A DNA stretch of 64,000 nucleotides from Nonomuraea muscovyensis (GCF_014207745.1 NZ_JACHJB010000002.1:1178001-1242000); one strand, 5' to 3'. Positions 24,739 through 34,052 are shown, counted from the stretch's first letter. Program-made: numbers and translations. Notes: generated by a model not told the origin, from the sequence alone.

Positions 24739-25454
24739 CGTTCCCCGGCGGCACGTCGGTCAGCCGGCTGTCGGTCTACTCCGGCCACCCGTGCGCCGAC
24801 GGCCTGGAGGGCGGCACCCCGCACCTGCACACCGCCTCGACCGAGGCGTACGTGGTCGTCGGCGGGCGGGGCAGCCTGCAGACGCTCGACGTCGGCGGCC
24901 TGTGCGAGACCGGGCTGGCCAAGGGGTCGACCGTGTGGTTCACCCCCGGCACCGTCCACCGGGCCGTCAACCACGGCGGCCTGGAGGTGGTCGTCGTCAT
25001 GCAGAACGCCGGGCTGCCCGAGGCAGGCGACGCCGTCATGACGTTCCCGCCGGAGGTCGTCGCCGACCCGGACCGCTACCGCGAGGCCGCCACTCTGCCC
25101 GACGGGGAGCCGGAGGCGGTGGAGGCGGCCGTCCGGCGGCGCCGCGACCTGGCCGTCGAAGGCTTCCTGCGGCTGTCCGGCAGCGCCGCCGAGGGCGACC
25201 TCGGCCCGCTGCTGGCCTTCTACGACAGCGCCGTGGCGCTGGTCCGCCCGAACGTCGCGCGCTGGCGCGGCATCTGGGAGCGCGCCGTGGCCGGGCAGGC
25301 CCGCGAGACGGCCGGGGTGCTCGACGCCCTGGAGCGCGGTGACGGTGCGCACCTGCGGCGGGCGGCACTCAGGGAGAGCCCGCCGCTGAGCCGGTGGGGC
25401 ATGTGCGGCCACCTGCTCGCCCACGACGTGGCCGATCCGGTCGTCCCCACCTGA
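24735..25454 (+). CDS. Cupin-domain protein
   Basis: A 239-residue protein. The first 105 residues form a cupin barrel with metal ligands in TPHLHTASTEAYVVVGGRGS (two His and a Glu) and the second motif PGTVHRAVNH. The C-terminal half is helical and unrecognised. It could be a sugar isomerase or epimerase-like enzyme or a sensor. It overlaps the DUF6807 gene by 4 bases. Its stop codon lies in the first unit of a 12-base tandem repeat. Confidence 0.75.
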   Translation: MTFPGGTSVSRLSVYSGHPCADGLEGGTPHLHTASTEAYVVVGGRGSLQTLDVGGLCETGLAKGSTVWFTPGTVHRAVNHGGLEVVVVMQNAGLPEAGDAVMTFPPEVVADPDRYREAATLPDGEPEAVEAAVRRRRDLAVEGFLRLSGSAAEGDLGPLLAFYDSAVALVRPNVARWRGIWERAVAGQARETAGVLDALERGDGAHLRRAALRESPPLSRWGMCGHLLAHDVADPVVPT

Positions 25455-25497
25455 GATCCAGCCTGAGATCCAGCCTGAGATCGAGCCTGAGATCCAG
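25450..25497. repeat. Four tandem 12-base repeats
   Basis: The unit CCTGAGATCCAG occurs four times head to tail (third copy with one change, G for C). The cupin gene's TGA stop is part of the first unit. A 12-base unit keeps frame, so copy number cannot alter the upstream protein. Confidence 0.9.
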
Positions 25498-25501
25498 CCG
25501 C

Positions 25502-25526
25502 CGGCGTGCCCCGGGGAGGCACGCCG
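25502..25526 (+). terminator. Hairpin terminator
   Basis: CGGCGTGCC (25502-25510) and its perfect complement (25518-25526) form a 9-bp stem with a 7-base loop, right after the tandem repeats and before the next LacI gene. It ends the oxidoreductase operon. Confidence 0.55.
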
Positions 25527-25548
25527 ACGCGGGAGTCCTGATGACACA

Positions 25549-26619
25549 ATGACCTGCATGGACGACGGGTCCCGAGCACCCTCCTCGCCGCCCACCCTGC
25601 ACGACGTCGCCCGGGAGGCCGGAGTCTCCGTCGCCACGGCGTCGCGCGCGCTCAACGGCAGCACGCGAAACGTCCGGTCGGAGAACGTCTCCCGGGTGCG
25701 GGCGGCGGCGGCCAGGCTCGGCTACGAGCCGCACCTGTCGGCGCAGGCCATCGCGAAGGGCTCGACACCGACGGTGGCGCTGGTGGTGCGGGACGTGGCC
25801 GACCCCTACTTCTCCTCCATCGCCGCGGGCGTCACCGAGGCGGCCGAGGCGGCGCGCCTCATCGTCACCATGGCGGTCGCCGACCGCTCGCCGGAGCGCG
25901 AGCTGGAGATCGTCAGGACGCTGCGGGGGCAGCGCCCGCGCGTCATCATCGTGGCGGGCAGCCGCGTCGACGAAGGCCCGGACGGCGACAAAGGCGGGCC
26001 GGCGACGCGTGAGGCGCTGGCCGACGAGCTGGAGCAGTACCGCACCGCGGGCGGCCGGGTCGTCCTGATCAGCCAGCGCGACCTGCCGTTCGGCACCGTC
26101 ACCATCGACAACCACGGCGGCTCCCGGCGGCTCGCCGGCGCCCTGCTCGGCCTCGGCTACCGGCGGTTCGCGATCCTGCGCGCCCCGGACGCGATCCGCA
26201 CCTCCCGCGAGCGGGTCGCCGGCTTCCTGGCCGGGCTCGGCTCGGCCGGCCCGGCCGAGCCACTGGTGGTGGAGACGGAGTTCACCCGGGAGGGCGGCTA
26301 CGACGCGGCCCGCGCCCTGGCGGAGCGCGGGCTCGGCGACGTGGAGATCGTCTTCGCGGTCAACGACGTGATGGCCATCGGCGCCATGACGGCGCTGCGC
26401 GACGCCGGGATCACCCCCGGCGCCGGCGTGGCGGTCGCGGGCTTCGACGACATCGGCTCGGCGGTGGACGTCTTCCCCGGGCTGACGTCGGTCGCCGTCC
26501 CCCTCCGCGACGCCGGCCGGCAGGCGGTGCGCCTCGCGCTGTCGGACGGCGGCGCGCGGGAGGTGCGGATCGAGACGGAGGTCGTCGTCCGGGCCAGCAC
26601 CCCGCCCCGGCGGGCGTGA
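25549..26619 (+). CDS. LacI-family regulator
   Basis: A 356-residue repressor (353 if the second ATG at 25558 is used). The helix-turn-helix DVAREAGVSVATASRALNG is near residues 19-37, and the sugar domain includes VALVVRDVADPYFSSIAAGV and VEIVFAVNDVMAIGAMTAL. It lies downstream of the Gfo/DUF6807/cupin operon and probably shares control of it with the LacI at 21303. The two proteins are related in their effector domains. Confidence 0.85.
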   Translation: MTCMDDGSRAPSSPPTLHDVAREAGVSVATASRALNGSTRNVRSENVSRVRAAAARLGYEPHLSAQAIAKGSTPTVALVVRDVADPYFSSIAAGVTEAAEAARLIVTMAVADRSPERELEIVRTLRGQRPRVIIVAGSRVDEGPDGDKGGPATREALADELEQYRTAGGRVVLISQRDLPFGTVTIDNHGGSRRLAGALLGLGYRRFAILRAPDAIRTSRERVAGFLAGLGSAGPAEPLVVETEFTREGGYDAARALAERGLGDVEIVFAVNDVMAIGAMTALRDAGITPGAGVAVAGFDDIGSAVDVFPGLTSVAVPLRDAGRQAVRLALSDGGAREVRIETEVVVRASTPPRRA

Positions 26620-26674
26620 CCACGGCGACGGTGGAAGCCGGCAGGGTGTCGCGGCGCCGGCGGGCACCGGGCGG

Positions 26675-27706
26675 CTACGTCGCCGACGCGGGCTGCGGGC
26701 CGCGCACCGGGGCGGTGGAGCGGCGCACGACCAGCTCCGGCCGGTGCAGCAGCTCCCCGCGGGGAGCGGGCAGGCCGCGGATCTCGTCCAGCAGGCTCGA
26801 CACGGCGGCCAGCGCCATCTCCCGCACCGGCTGTCTGAGGGTGGTCAGCGGCGGATCGAGGTAGGCCGTCATCGGCGTGTCGTCGAACCCGACGACCGAC
26901 ACGTCCTCCGGCACCCGCAGGCCGAGGTTGCGTGCTCCCCTGATGGCGCCGATGGCCATGATGTCGCTGCCGCAGCAGATCGCCGTGCAGCCGCGCTCGA
27001 GCAGCCGCTGCGCGGCCGACTGGCCGCCCTCGACCGTGTAGAGCGTGTTGACGACCAGGTCGGACACGTCGGTGACGCCCGCGTGCTCGGCCATCGCCCG
27101 CTCGAACCCGGCCGTCTTGCGGATGGTCGGCACGAAACGCTCCTGCCCGACCGCCAGGCCGATGCGCCGGTGCCCCAGTGACACGAGGTGGCCGACGGCC
27201 ATCTCCAGCGCCGCCGTGTCGTCGTTGGAGATGAACGGCGCCTCGAAGTCGGAGCGGAACCCGTTGACGAGCGCCATCGGCAGGCCCAGCTCGATCAGCC
27301 GGACGTAGCGGCCCCGGTCGGCGCGCGAGTCGGCGTGCAGCCCGTTGACGAAGATGATGCCGGAGACGCCGCGTTCGAGCAGCAGGGCGGTGTAGTCGTC
27401 CTCGGTCACGCCGCCGGGCGTCTGCGTGCACAGCACCGCGGTGTAGCCCGACAGCACCAGGGCGCTCTCGATGACCTGGGCGAACGCGGGGAATATGGGG
27501 TTGCTCAGCTCGGGCAGGATCAGCCCGATCAGGCCCGTGTGGTTCTGCCGCAGCTTGCGCGGGCGCTCGAAGCCGAGCACGTCGAGCGCGGTGAGCACGG
27601 CCTGCCGGGTGTCGGCCGCCACTCCCGGCCTGTCGTTGAGCACGCGGCTCACCGTCGCCTCACTCACGCCCGCTTGGGCGGCGACGTCGGCGAGGCGCAT
27701 TGTCAT
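26675..27706 (-). CDS. LacI-family regulator
   Basis: A 343-residue repressor. The helix-turn-helix is DVAAQAGVSEATVSRVLNDR (about residues 7-26), and the effector domain has ICCGSDIMAIGAIRGARNLG. I start it at the ATG (27706) giving MTMRLADV because the family begins there; the longer open frame upstream has no family resemblance. It is a close paralogue of the LacI at 43543 (shared VLTALDVLGxERP and LPELxNPIFPAFAxV). Two CTTGCAAG palindromes lie in its upstream region. Confidence 0.87.
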   Translation of the reverse strand: MTMRLADVAAQAGVSEATVSRVLNDRPGVAADTRQAVLTALDVLGFERPRKLRQNHTGLIGLILPELSNPIFPAFAQVIESALVLSGYTAVLCTQTPGGVTEDDYTALLLERGVSGIIFVNGLHADSRADRGRYVRLIELGLPMALVNGFRSDFEAPFISNDDTAALEMAVGHLVSLGHRRIGLAVGQERFVPTIRKTAGFERAMAEHAGVTDVSDLVVNTLYTVEGGQSAAQRLLERGCTAICCGSDIMAIGAIRGARNLGLRVPEDVSVVGFDDTPMTAYLDPPLTTLRQPVREMALAAVSSLLDEIRGLPAPRGELLHRPELVVRRSTAPVRGPQPASAT

Positions 27707-27760
27707 GTCGCCAAACCTACCGTTCCCCGGGCGCTGATCGGACGCCGGGCCCTTGCACCG

Positions 27761-27768
27761 CTTGCAAG
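27761..27768. promoter_or_regulatory. CTTGCAAG box 1 upstream of a LacI gene
   Basis: The perfect palindrome CTTGCAAG lies 55 bases before the LacI start at 27706, with a half copy CTTGCA at 27752-27757. It is a candidate autoregulatory site. Confidence 0.4.
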
Positions 27769-27850
27769 GGCGGGACGGCCCGGCATCGCCTGTCAGGCCC
27801 GGGAGAGCGCGGGCCCGGCTGCCTGCCCGGCGGGCTCCGGAGGGCCCGTC

Positions 27851-27858
27851 CTTGCAAG
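27851..27858. promoter_or_regulatory. CTTGCAAG box 2 upstream of a LacI gene
   Basis: A second perfect CTTGCAAG, exactly 90 bases from the first, with a further half copy CTTGCA at 27871-27876. The same regulator is the likely ligand. Confidence 0.4.
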
Positions 27859-27881
27859 CCGTCACAGCTTCTTGCAGGACC

Positions 27882-27922
27882 CCGCCCGTCGCGTGGGTCC
27901 GGCCTCCTCACGCGACGGGCGG
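27882..27922 (-). terminator. Strong hairpin terminator
   Basis: A perfect 14-bp stem (CCGCCCGTCGCGTG at 27882-27895, complement at 27909-27922) with a 13-base loop, starting 8 bases after the alpha-mannosidase stop. It ends the N-glycan transport operon. Confidence 0.65.
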
Positions 27923-27929
27923 TCCCCGG

Positions 27930-30900
27930 TCAGGGACGCGCGTCCGGTGACCGGCGCAGCCGCAGGGTGACCAGCTCGAACGGGCGCAGGCTGAGCGGCA
28001 CCGCGCCGCCCTCGTGCTCGTACGGCGTGCCCGCGAGAGGCCGTTCCAGCAGGTCCGTCGCCGTGACGGCGGCGAGCGGGAAGCCCGCGGTCAGGGTCGC
28101 CCGGGCCCGGCCGCCGTGGGACTCGTGGAAGCGGACGACCACGTCGCCGCTCCCGTCGTCGGCGAGCTTGACGGCCGTGACGACCACCGCGTCGTCGTCC
28201 ACCGTGACCAGCGGGGCGACCTCCGCCTCGCCGGTCACGTACCGCGCGGGCAGGTTGACGACGTAGCCCTCGCGCACCGCGTCGCCGATCGTCGCGCCGG
28301 GCACGAGCGCGTGCCGGAACCGGTGCACGCCCTGGTCCGTCTCGGGGTCGGGGAAGCGGGGCGCGCGCAGCAGGGAGGCGCGCAGCGTGGTGGTCGTGCC
28401 CGAGTCGCCGGCGCGGACGGCGCGGGTCACGTCGTGGCCGTAGGTGGAGTCGTTGACCAGGGCGACGCCCCAGCCCGGCTCCTCCAGGTGGACGAAGCGG
28501 TGGTTGCACGCCTCGAACTTGGCGGCCTCCCAGCTCGTGTTCGTGTGGGTGGGGCGGTAGGTGTGGCCGTACTGGGTCTCGGAGGCGTACCTGTCGGCGC
28601 GGACGTCCAGCGGGAAGGCGAGCTTGAGGAACTTCTCGGTCTCGTGCCAGTCGACCTCGGTGTCGATGTCGAGCCGCTTGGCGCCCGGAGCGAGGCTGAG
28701 GAGCTGCCTCACCCGGGAGCGGCCGAAGGAGCGGGTGACCCGGACCGAGCCGGGCGCGTCGCCGGCGGCCACCTCGTCGGCCTCCACCAGGTCGGTGACG
28801 GTGTTGCGGTAGAACTCGTCCACGTCCCAGGCGTCCCACATGTTCGGGAAGTCGGGGTGGAGCTGCAGCAGGTTGGCCGCCTGGCCGGGGGCGACGGCCT
28901 CCCGCCCGGCCGCCTGGTCGTACACGGAGACGACCAGGCCGCGCCCGTCGACCTCCACGCGCAGCAGTCCGTTGTCCAGGATGTGCCCGCCGCCCTCCCT
29001 CGGGAGGACCGTGGTCTCGCCCGTCGTGGCGGGCGCGGCGGCGCCGCCCGCGGCGACGCCGTCACGGGTGTGCGGCGCGGAGTTGAACAGCAGCGGCGCG
29101 CCGCGCCCGGAATCGCCGGCGAGGGCGCGCTGCGCCGCGCCGACGAGGGCGTCCAGCTCCTCGGCCACGGCCGCGTACGTCCTCTCGGCCTCGCGGTGCA
29201 CCCAGGCGATGGACGATCCGGGCAGGATGTCGTGGAACTGGTGGAGCAGCACGGTCTTCCAGATCCGGTCGAGCTGCTCGTACGGGTAGGGGTGCCCGGC
29301 CCGCACGGCGGCGGTCGCGCACCACAGCTCGGCCTCGCGCAGCAGCGACTCGCTGCGCCGGTTGCCCTGCTTGGTCCTGGCCTGGCTGGTGAGGGTGGCG
29401 CGGTGGAGTTCGAGGTAGAGCTCGCCCGCCCAGACGGCGGGGGCGGCGTGCTCGGCCTCGGCCTTGGCGAAGAACTCGGCGGGCGTCTCCCAGGTGACGG
29501 TGGCCGAGCCTTCGAGGTCGCGCATCCGGGCCGCCTTGGCGACCATCTCGCGGGTGGTGCCGCCGCCGCCGTCGCCCCAGCCGGTCGGGGCCAGCGAGTG
29601 CCGCGCCACGCCCTTGTCGCGGAAGTTGCGGGCCGCGTGGGCGATCTCGCTGCCCTTCATCGAGCAGTTGTAGGTGTCCACGGGCGGGAAGTGGGTGAAG
29701 ATCCGGGTGCCGTCGATGCCCTCCCACAGGAAGGTGTGGTGGGGGAAGGTGTTGGTCCGGCTCCACGAGATCTTCTGGGTGAGCAGCCACTTCGAGCCGG
29801 CGGCCCTGATGATCTGCGGCAGGCCGGCGGCGAAGCCGAACGTGTCGGGCAGCCACACCTCGTCGTTCTCGATGCCGAACTCGTCGAGGAAGAACCGCTT
29901 GCCGTGCACGAACTGGCGGGCCATCGCCTCCGAGCCGGGCATGTTGGTGTCGGACTCCACCCACATGCCGCCCGTCGGGACGAACCGGCCGGCCGCCACG
30001 GCCTTGGTGACCTTGGCCCAGACCTCGGGCCGGTGCTCCTTGATCCAGGCCCACTGCTGGGCCTGCGACATGGCGAAGACGAACGCGGGCTCGCTGTCCA
30101 GCAGCGCCGTCATGTTGGAGGCGGTGCGGGCGACCTTGCGCACGGTCTCGCGCAGCGGCCAGAGCCAGGCCGAGTCGATGTGCGCGTGGCCGACGGCGCT
30201 GATCCGGTGCGCAGACGGCGCGGCGGGCGCGGCCAGCACGCCTGCCAGGCGCTCGCGGGCGGCGGCCGCGGTGCCGTTCACGTCCTGCAGGTCGACGGCG
30301 TCGAGCGCCCGCTCCACGGCCCGCGTGATCTCCCAGCGGCGGGCCGCGTCGACCGGCAGCTCCGCCATCAGCTCACCGAGCACCTCCAGGTCCATGACGA
30401 GCTGCCACACGGTCTCGTCGAAGACGGCCAGGTCCATCCGGGCCAGCGTGTACTGCGGCTCGGTGCCGGCGGTCTCCTTGTCGCCGAGCTTCGTCGGCAG
30501 GAACGGGTGGTAGTCGAGGATGACGGGGTTGGAGGCGGCCTCGATGTGCAGCCGCACCTCCTCGCCGCCCTCGACGGGCGAGCCGACGCGGACCCAGTCG
30601 TTGAGCGGGTTCAGGCCCTTCACCGGGGTGCCGTCGGAGCGGTAGACGAGCCCCTCGCACTGGAAGCCGGGCATGTTCTTGTCGAAGCCGAGGTCGAGGA
30701 CGGCCTCCACGGTGCGGCCCGCCCACGCGGCCGGCACCACGCCGGTGACGGTGAACCAGCTCGTCCCCCAGGGCGCGCCCCAGCGGTCGCCGACCGCGAT
30801 CGGCTCGGGCGTGGCCGCCAGGCCGTCCGCGACGGGCACCGGCTCGCCCGGGGCGTGCCAGACGGCGACGTCGAGGGGCACGGACTCGGGGTGGACCGCC

Positions 30901-30965
30901 GGTCGGATGCGCTCGTCGAGGACCCGCTTGAGCCGGGCTTCCACCAGCGTGCGGTCGTCATGCAT
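27930..30965 (-). CDS. Alpha-mannosidase, glycoside hydrolase family 38
   Basis: A 1011-residue cytoplasmic enzyme (no signal peptide) that should remove alpha-linked mannose from imported oligosaccharides. The GH38 zinc and catalytic features are present: VGHAHIDSAWLWPLRE near residue 257 (His and Asp ligands), the nucleophile Asp in WLPDTFGFAAGLPQI near 372, and TGWGDGGGGTTREM. The beta-sandwich C-terminal domains follow. It is the last gene of the minus-strand importer operon that starts at 34009. With the neighbouring GH85 and beta-mannosidase genes it fits breakdown of high-mannose N-glycans. Confidence 0.92.
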   Translation of the reverse strand: MHDDRTLVEARLKRVLDERIRPAVHPESVPLDVAVWHAPGEPVPVADGLAATPEPIAVGDRWGAPWGTSWFTVTGVVPAAWAGRTVEAVLDLGFDKNMPGFQCEGLVYRSDGTPVKGLNPLNDWVRVGSPVEGGEEVRLHIEAASNPVILDYHPFLPTKLGDKETAGTEPQYTLARMDLAVFDETVWQLVMDLEVLGELMAELPVDAARRWEITRAVERALDAVDLQDVNGTAAAARERLAGVLAAPAAPSAHRISAVGHAHIDSAWLWPLRETVRKVARTASNMTALLDSEPAFVFAMSQAQQWAWIKEHRPEVWAKVTKAVAAGRFVPTGGMWVESDTNMPGSEAMARQFVHGKRFFLDEFGIENDEVWLPDTFGFAAGLPQIIRAAGSKWLLTQKISWSRTNTFPHHTFLWEGIDGTRIFTHFPPVDTYNCSMKGSEIAHAARNFRDKGVARHSLAPTGWGDGGGGTTREMVAKAARMRDLEGSATVTWETPAEFFAKAEAEHAAPAVWAGELYLELHRATLTSQARTKQGNRRSESLLREAELWCATAAVRAGHPYPYEQLDRIWKTVLLHQFHDILPGSSIAWVHREAERTYAAVAEELDALVGAAQRALAGDSGRGAPLLFNSAPHTRDGVAAGGAAAPATTGETTVLPREGGGHILDNGLLRVEVDGRGLVVSVYDQAAGREAVAPGQAANLLQLHPDFPNMWDAWDVDEFYRNTVTDLVEADEVAAGDAPGSVRVTRSFGRSRVRQLLSLAPGAKRLDIDTEVDWHETEKFLKLAFPLDVRADRYASETQYGHTYRPTHTNTSWEAAKFEACNHRFVHLEEPGWGVALVNDSTYGHDVTRAVRAGDSGTTTTLRASLLRAPRFPDPETDQGVHRFRHALVPGATIGDAVREGYVVNLPARYVTGEAEVAPLVTVDDDAVVVTAVKLADDGSGDVVVRFHESHGGRARATLTAGFPLAAVTATDLLERPLAGTPYEHEGGAVPLSLRPFELVTLRLRRSPDARP

Positions 30966-30989
30966 CTATGCTCCTGAATGCCTGGATGG

Positions 30990-31856
30990 TCAACCTTTGA
31001 TAGCGCCTTCCTCGACGCCTCGGAAGAAGTACCGCTGGAGTGCCGCGAACACGATCACGATAGGCACGAACGAGATCATCGTGCCCGCCGCGATGAGCCG
31101 CGGGTTGGCGCTGAACGTTCCGTTGAGATACTGCAGCCCGACCGTGAGCGTGTACGTGTCGGGGTCGGTCAGGACGATCAGCGGCCACAGGAAGTCGTCC
31201 CAGGCGCCGATGAACGAGAAGATCGTGATCACGCTGAGCATGCCGCGGACGTTCGGCAGACCGATGTGGCGCAGCCGCTGCCACGCGGTCGCGCCGTCGA
31301 TGACGGCGGCCTCGTCCATCTCCTTCGGGATGGCCGCGAACGCGGTGCGCATCAGCAGGACGTTCAGCATGGCGATGGCGCCGGGCAGCGCCACGCCGAG
31401 CAGCGTGTCGGCCAGGCCGAGGCTGCGGACGGTGACGTACTGCGAGACGATCGTCACCTCGCCCGGCAGCACGAGCGTGGCCAGGAAGAGGCCGAGCAGC
31501 AGCTTCGCGCCGCGGAAGCGCAGCCTGGCCAGGGCGTACCCGGCCAGGGTCGCGCCGATGACGTTGCCGGTGATGACGATGGCGGCCACCACCAGCGAGT
31601 TGGCGGCGTACGACCAGACCGGGATGGTGTCGGCCACCTGGGCGTAGTTGTCGAGGGTGGGCTGCTCGGGCAGGAAGCTCGGCGTGCTGGAGTAGATGTC
31701 CTCGGTGACGCTCTTCAGCGAGGTGGACAGCTGCCACAGGAACGGCGAGACGGTCAGCGCGAGCACGAGCAGGAGCAGCGCGTAGCGCAGCGCCTTCTCC
31801 CCGGGGCCGGCCGCGCCGAGGCCGCCGGGGCGCGCGCGCCGGGAGCGTGCCGTCAT
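30990..31856 (-). CDS. CUT1 sugar ABC transporter permease, MalG type
   Basis: A 288-residue inner-membrane permease with six helices and the docking loop EAAVIDGATAWQRLRHIGLP near residue 179. It ends in the typical MalG tail RGVEEGAIKG. It starts one base after the MalF-type stop and lies 24 bases before the alpha-mannosidase gene in the same operon. No ATPase gene accompanies it. Confidence 0.88.
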   Translation of the reverse strand: MTARSRRARPGGLGAAGPGEKALRYALLLLVLALTVSPFLWQLSTSLKSVTEDIYSSTPSFLPEQPTLDNYAQVADTIPVWSYAANSLVVAAIVITGNVIGATLAGYALARLRFRGAKLLLGLFLATLVLPGEVTIVSQYVTVRSLGLADTLLGVALPGAIAMLNVLLMRTAFAAIPKEMDEAAVIDGATAWQRLRHIGLPNVRGMLSVITIFSFIGAWDDFLWPLIVLTDPDTYTLTVGLQYLNGTFSANPRLIAAGTMISFVPIVIVFAALQRYFFRGVEEGAIKG

Positions 31857-31857
31857 G

Positions 31858-32730
31858 TCAGGACCCCTTCCGGTCGAGCCGCAGGAGCAGCAGCATGGGG
31901 CCGATCGTGATGACGAACAGCACCAGGCTGAGCGCGGAGGCGTAGCCGAGGTGGCCGGAGAAGCCTCGGGTGTAGAGCTGGATCAGCATCACCACCGACA
32001 TGTCGCGCCCGCCCGGTCCGCCGGTGCCGTTGGACAGCACGTACAGCTCGGAGAAGACCCGCAGCGCCGACACCGACACCAGCACCGAGACGAGCAGCAT
32101 CGTGTTGCGCACGCCGGGCACGGTGACGCTCCAGAACCTGCGCACCGGCCCGGCGCCGTCCACCGCGGCCGCCTCGTGCAGCTCCCGGCGGACGTTCCCC
32201 AGGGCCGACAGATAGATGATCATGTAGTAGCCGAGCCCCTTCCAGATCGTCAGGCTGATCGCGCTGAACAGCAGCAGCCAGCGGTCGGTGAGGAACGGCA
32301 CCGGCTCCGTGACGACGCCCAGCCACTGGGCGAAGCCGTTGACCAGCCCGCGGTCGTCCAGCACCCAGCCCCAGATGAGGGCGACCACGACGGCGGAGGC
32401 GACCACGGGCGTGTAGAACGCGGTGCGGAAGAACGTGATGCCGGGCAGCCTCTTCTCCACCAGGATGGCCAGCAACAGCGGCAGCATGGTGAGCAGCGGC
32501 AGGCAGACCAGCATGTAGACGATGCTGTTGACCAGCGCGTCGGTGAGCTGGTCGTCGTCGAGCGCCCGGGCGAAGTTGGCCAGGCCGGTGAAGTGGCCGC
32601 CGCCCAGCGGCTTGGCGTTGGTGAACGCCAGCACCACCGTGTTGATCGACGGCCAGATGTTGAACACCAGCAGCCAGCAGACCGCGGGCGCCACCAGCAG
32701 CCAGGGGGTGAACCAGCGGCGATGGGTCAT
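31858..32730 (-). CDS. CUT1 sugar ABC transporter permease, MalF type
   Basis: A 290-residue permease with six predicted helices. The docking loop is EAAAVDGAGPVRRFWSVTVP near residue 187, and TNAKPLGGGHFTGLANF is the characteristic first external loop. Partner of the following MalG-type protein, it is fed by the lipoprotein encoded one base upstream. Confidence 0.88.
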   Translation of the reverse strand: MTHRRWFTPWLLVAPAVCWLLVFNIWPSINTVVLAFTNAKPLGGGHFTGLANFARALDDDQLTDALVNSIVYMLVCLPLLTMLPLLLAILVEKRLPGITFFRTAFYTPVVASAVVVALIWGWVLDDRGLVNGFAQWLGVVTEPVPFLTDRWLLLFSAISLTIWKGLGYYMIIYLSALGNVRRELHEAAAVDGAGPVRRFWSVTVPGVRNTMLLVSVLVSVSALRVFSELYVLSNGTGGPGGRDMSVVMLIQLYTRGFSGHLGYASALSLVLFVITIGPMLLLLRLDRKGS

Positions 32731-32731
32731 G

Positions 32732-34009
32732 TCAGTTCTGCAGCAGTTCGTCGCACTTGGCCACGGCGGTGTCGAGCGCCTCCTTGGCGGAGACCTCTCC
32801 GCTGATCGCGAGCGCGAACTGCTGCCTGATGAGCTTCTTCATCGCCTCGGTCAGCACGACCGGCTCCAGCATCCGCGCCTGGGCCAGCGACCGGAACGCC
32901 ATCACCTTCGCCTCGCCGGCGTTGGTGCCGTCGCTCTTGCTGAAGAACGGGTCGTCCGCCGACGCCTTGGTGCTCGGGAAGACGGCCACCAGGTGGGCGA
33001 AGGCGGCCTGGTTCTCGGGACTGGTCACCCAGCGGGCCAGGGCCAGGGCCGCCGGGGCGTTCTTCGTCCGGCTGGAGACCGACAGGCCCTGCACGTACAG
33101 CGGCGGGGTGCCCATGGCCGGCGACGGCACCACCTTGGGCGCCAGCGACGGGTTGTCCACGGCCAGGCTGGTGATGTGGTTGCCGCCGCCGGTGGTCCAC
33201 GCCACTGTGCCCTCGTTGAACAGCTTGGCGTTGCCCGCGTAGGTGTCGGTCAGCACGTCGCGCGGCAGCAGGCCCTCCTTGAACGCGGCGCGGTACTCGT
33301 CGAGCAGCGCGGCGGCCTCCGGCGTGTTGAAGGTGAACCTCGTCCCGTCGTCGGACATCAGCTTCACCCCGGCCTGGACCAGGTCGCCCAGCTCGGGCTT
33401 GCGGCTCATGAGGTAGACCTTGCCGCCCGACTTGTCCTTGAGGGTCCTGGCCTGGGCGACCAGTTCGTCGAAGTCGGCCGGCGGCTTCTTCGGGTCGAGG
33501 CCGTAGCGGGTCATCAGCTCGGAGTTCCAGTAGTTGACGTCGGTGTTGAGGTACCACGGGTAGCCGTAGACGCCCTGGAAGCCGGCGTAGGTGTAGGCGG
33601 CGACGCCGCCGGAGACGTACTCGTCGGTCACGCCGGGGTCGGCCTTGGACACGTCGAGCAGCAGGCCCTGCTTCACCAGCGGGAGCGCGAACTCGGGCGG
33701 CAGGTTGGTCACGTCGGGCAGGGAACCGCCCGCGGCCTGGCTCAGCACCTTGTCGGAGTAGCCCTCGCCGGGCTGGTCCAGCCACTCGACCGTGACGCCC
33801 GGGTGTTTCCGCTCGAAGCCGTCGATGACGCCCTGGACGTAGGCCGTGAACTTCGGCTTGAGCGCCCACGTCTGCAGGGTGACCTTGCCCTTCACCTCGC
33901 CCGTGACGGTCGCGTCAGGCGCCGCGGCCTGCTGACCCGTCTCCCCCAGCCCGCAACCCGCGACCGCCACCACGGCGGCCAGGCCCAGACCCGACCAGTA
34001 CCTTCGCAT
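32732..34009 (-). CDS. CUT1 sugar-binding lipoprotein (probable N-glycan binder)
   Basis: A 425-residue family 1 extracellular solute-binding protein. The signal peptide ends in lipobox VAGC with Cys19 lipidated. The mature lobe begins KVTLQTWALKPKFTAYVQGV, and a conserved GYPWYLNTDVNYWNSEL stretch lines the usual sugar cleft. It heads the operon with two permeases and the GH38 enzyme. A TTGACA promoter and an operator precede it. Substrate inferred from neighbours: mannose-rich glycans released by the GH85 enzyme. Confidence 0.88.
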   Translation of the reverse strand: MRRYWSGLGLAAVVAVAGCGLGETGQQAAAPDATVTGEVKGKVTLQTWALKPKFTAYVQGVIDGFERKHPGVTVEWLDQPGEGYSDKVLSQAAGGSLPDVTNLPPEFALPLVKQGLLLDVSKADPGVTDEYVSGGVAAYTYAGFQGVYGYPWYLNTDVNYWNSELMTRYGLDPKKPPADFDELVAQARTLKDKSGGKVYLMSRKPELGDLVQAGVKLMSDDGTRFTFNTPEAAALLDEYRAAFKEGLLPRDVLTDTYAGNAKLFNEGTVAWTTGGGNHITSLAVDNPSLAPKVVPSPAMGTPPLYVQGLSVSSRTKNAPAALALARWVTSPENQAAFAHLVAVFPSTKASADDPFFSKSDGTNAGEAKVMAFRSLAQARMLEPVVLTEAMKKLIRQQFALAISGEVSAKEALDTAVAKCDELLQN

Positions 34010-34031
34010 GGAACTCTCCTCGGAGATGACG

Positions 34032-34045
34032 CTAAACCGCTATAG
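34032..34045. promoter_or_regulatory. LacI-type operator before the N-glycan transport operon
   Basis: CTAAACCGCTATAG matches 12 of 14 positions of the perfect palindrome found before the beta-mannosidase gene at 35141. It sits just downstream of the -10 box of the minus-strand promoter, where repressor binding would block transcription. Confidence 0.65.
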
Positions 34046-34052
34046 TTGCCGG

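Noticed and set aside
25450..25497. CRISPR array
   Set aside because: The four units are contiguous with no spacers, so this is a simple tandem repeat.
28014..30977. A 987-codon open frame opposite the alpha-mannosidase gene
   Set aside because: Antisense shadow of a well-supported GH38 gene; composition is dominated by Arg, Gly, Val and His with no domain resemblance.
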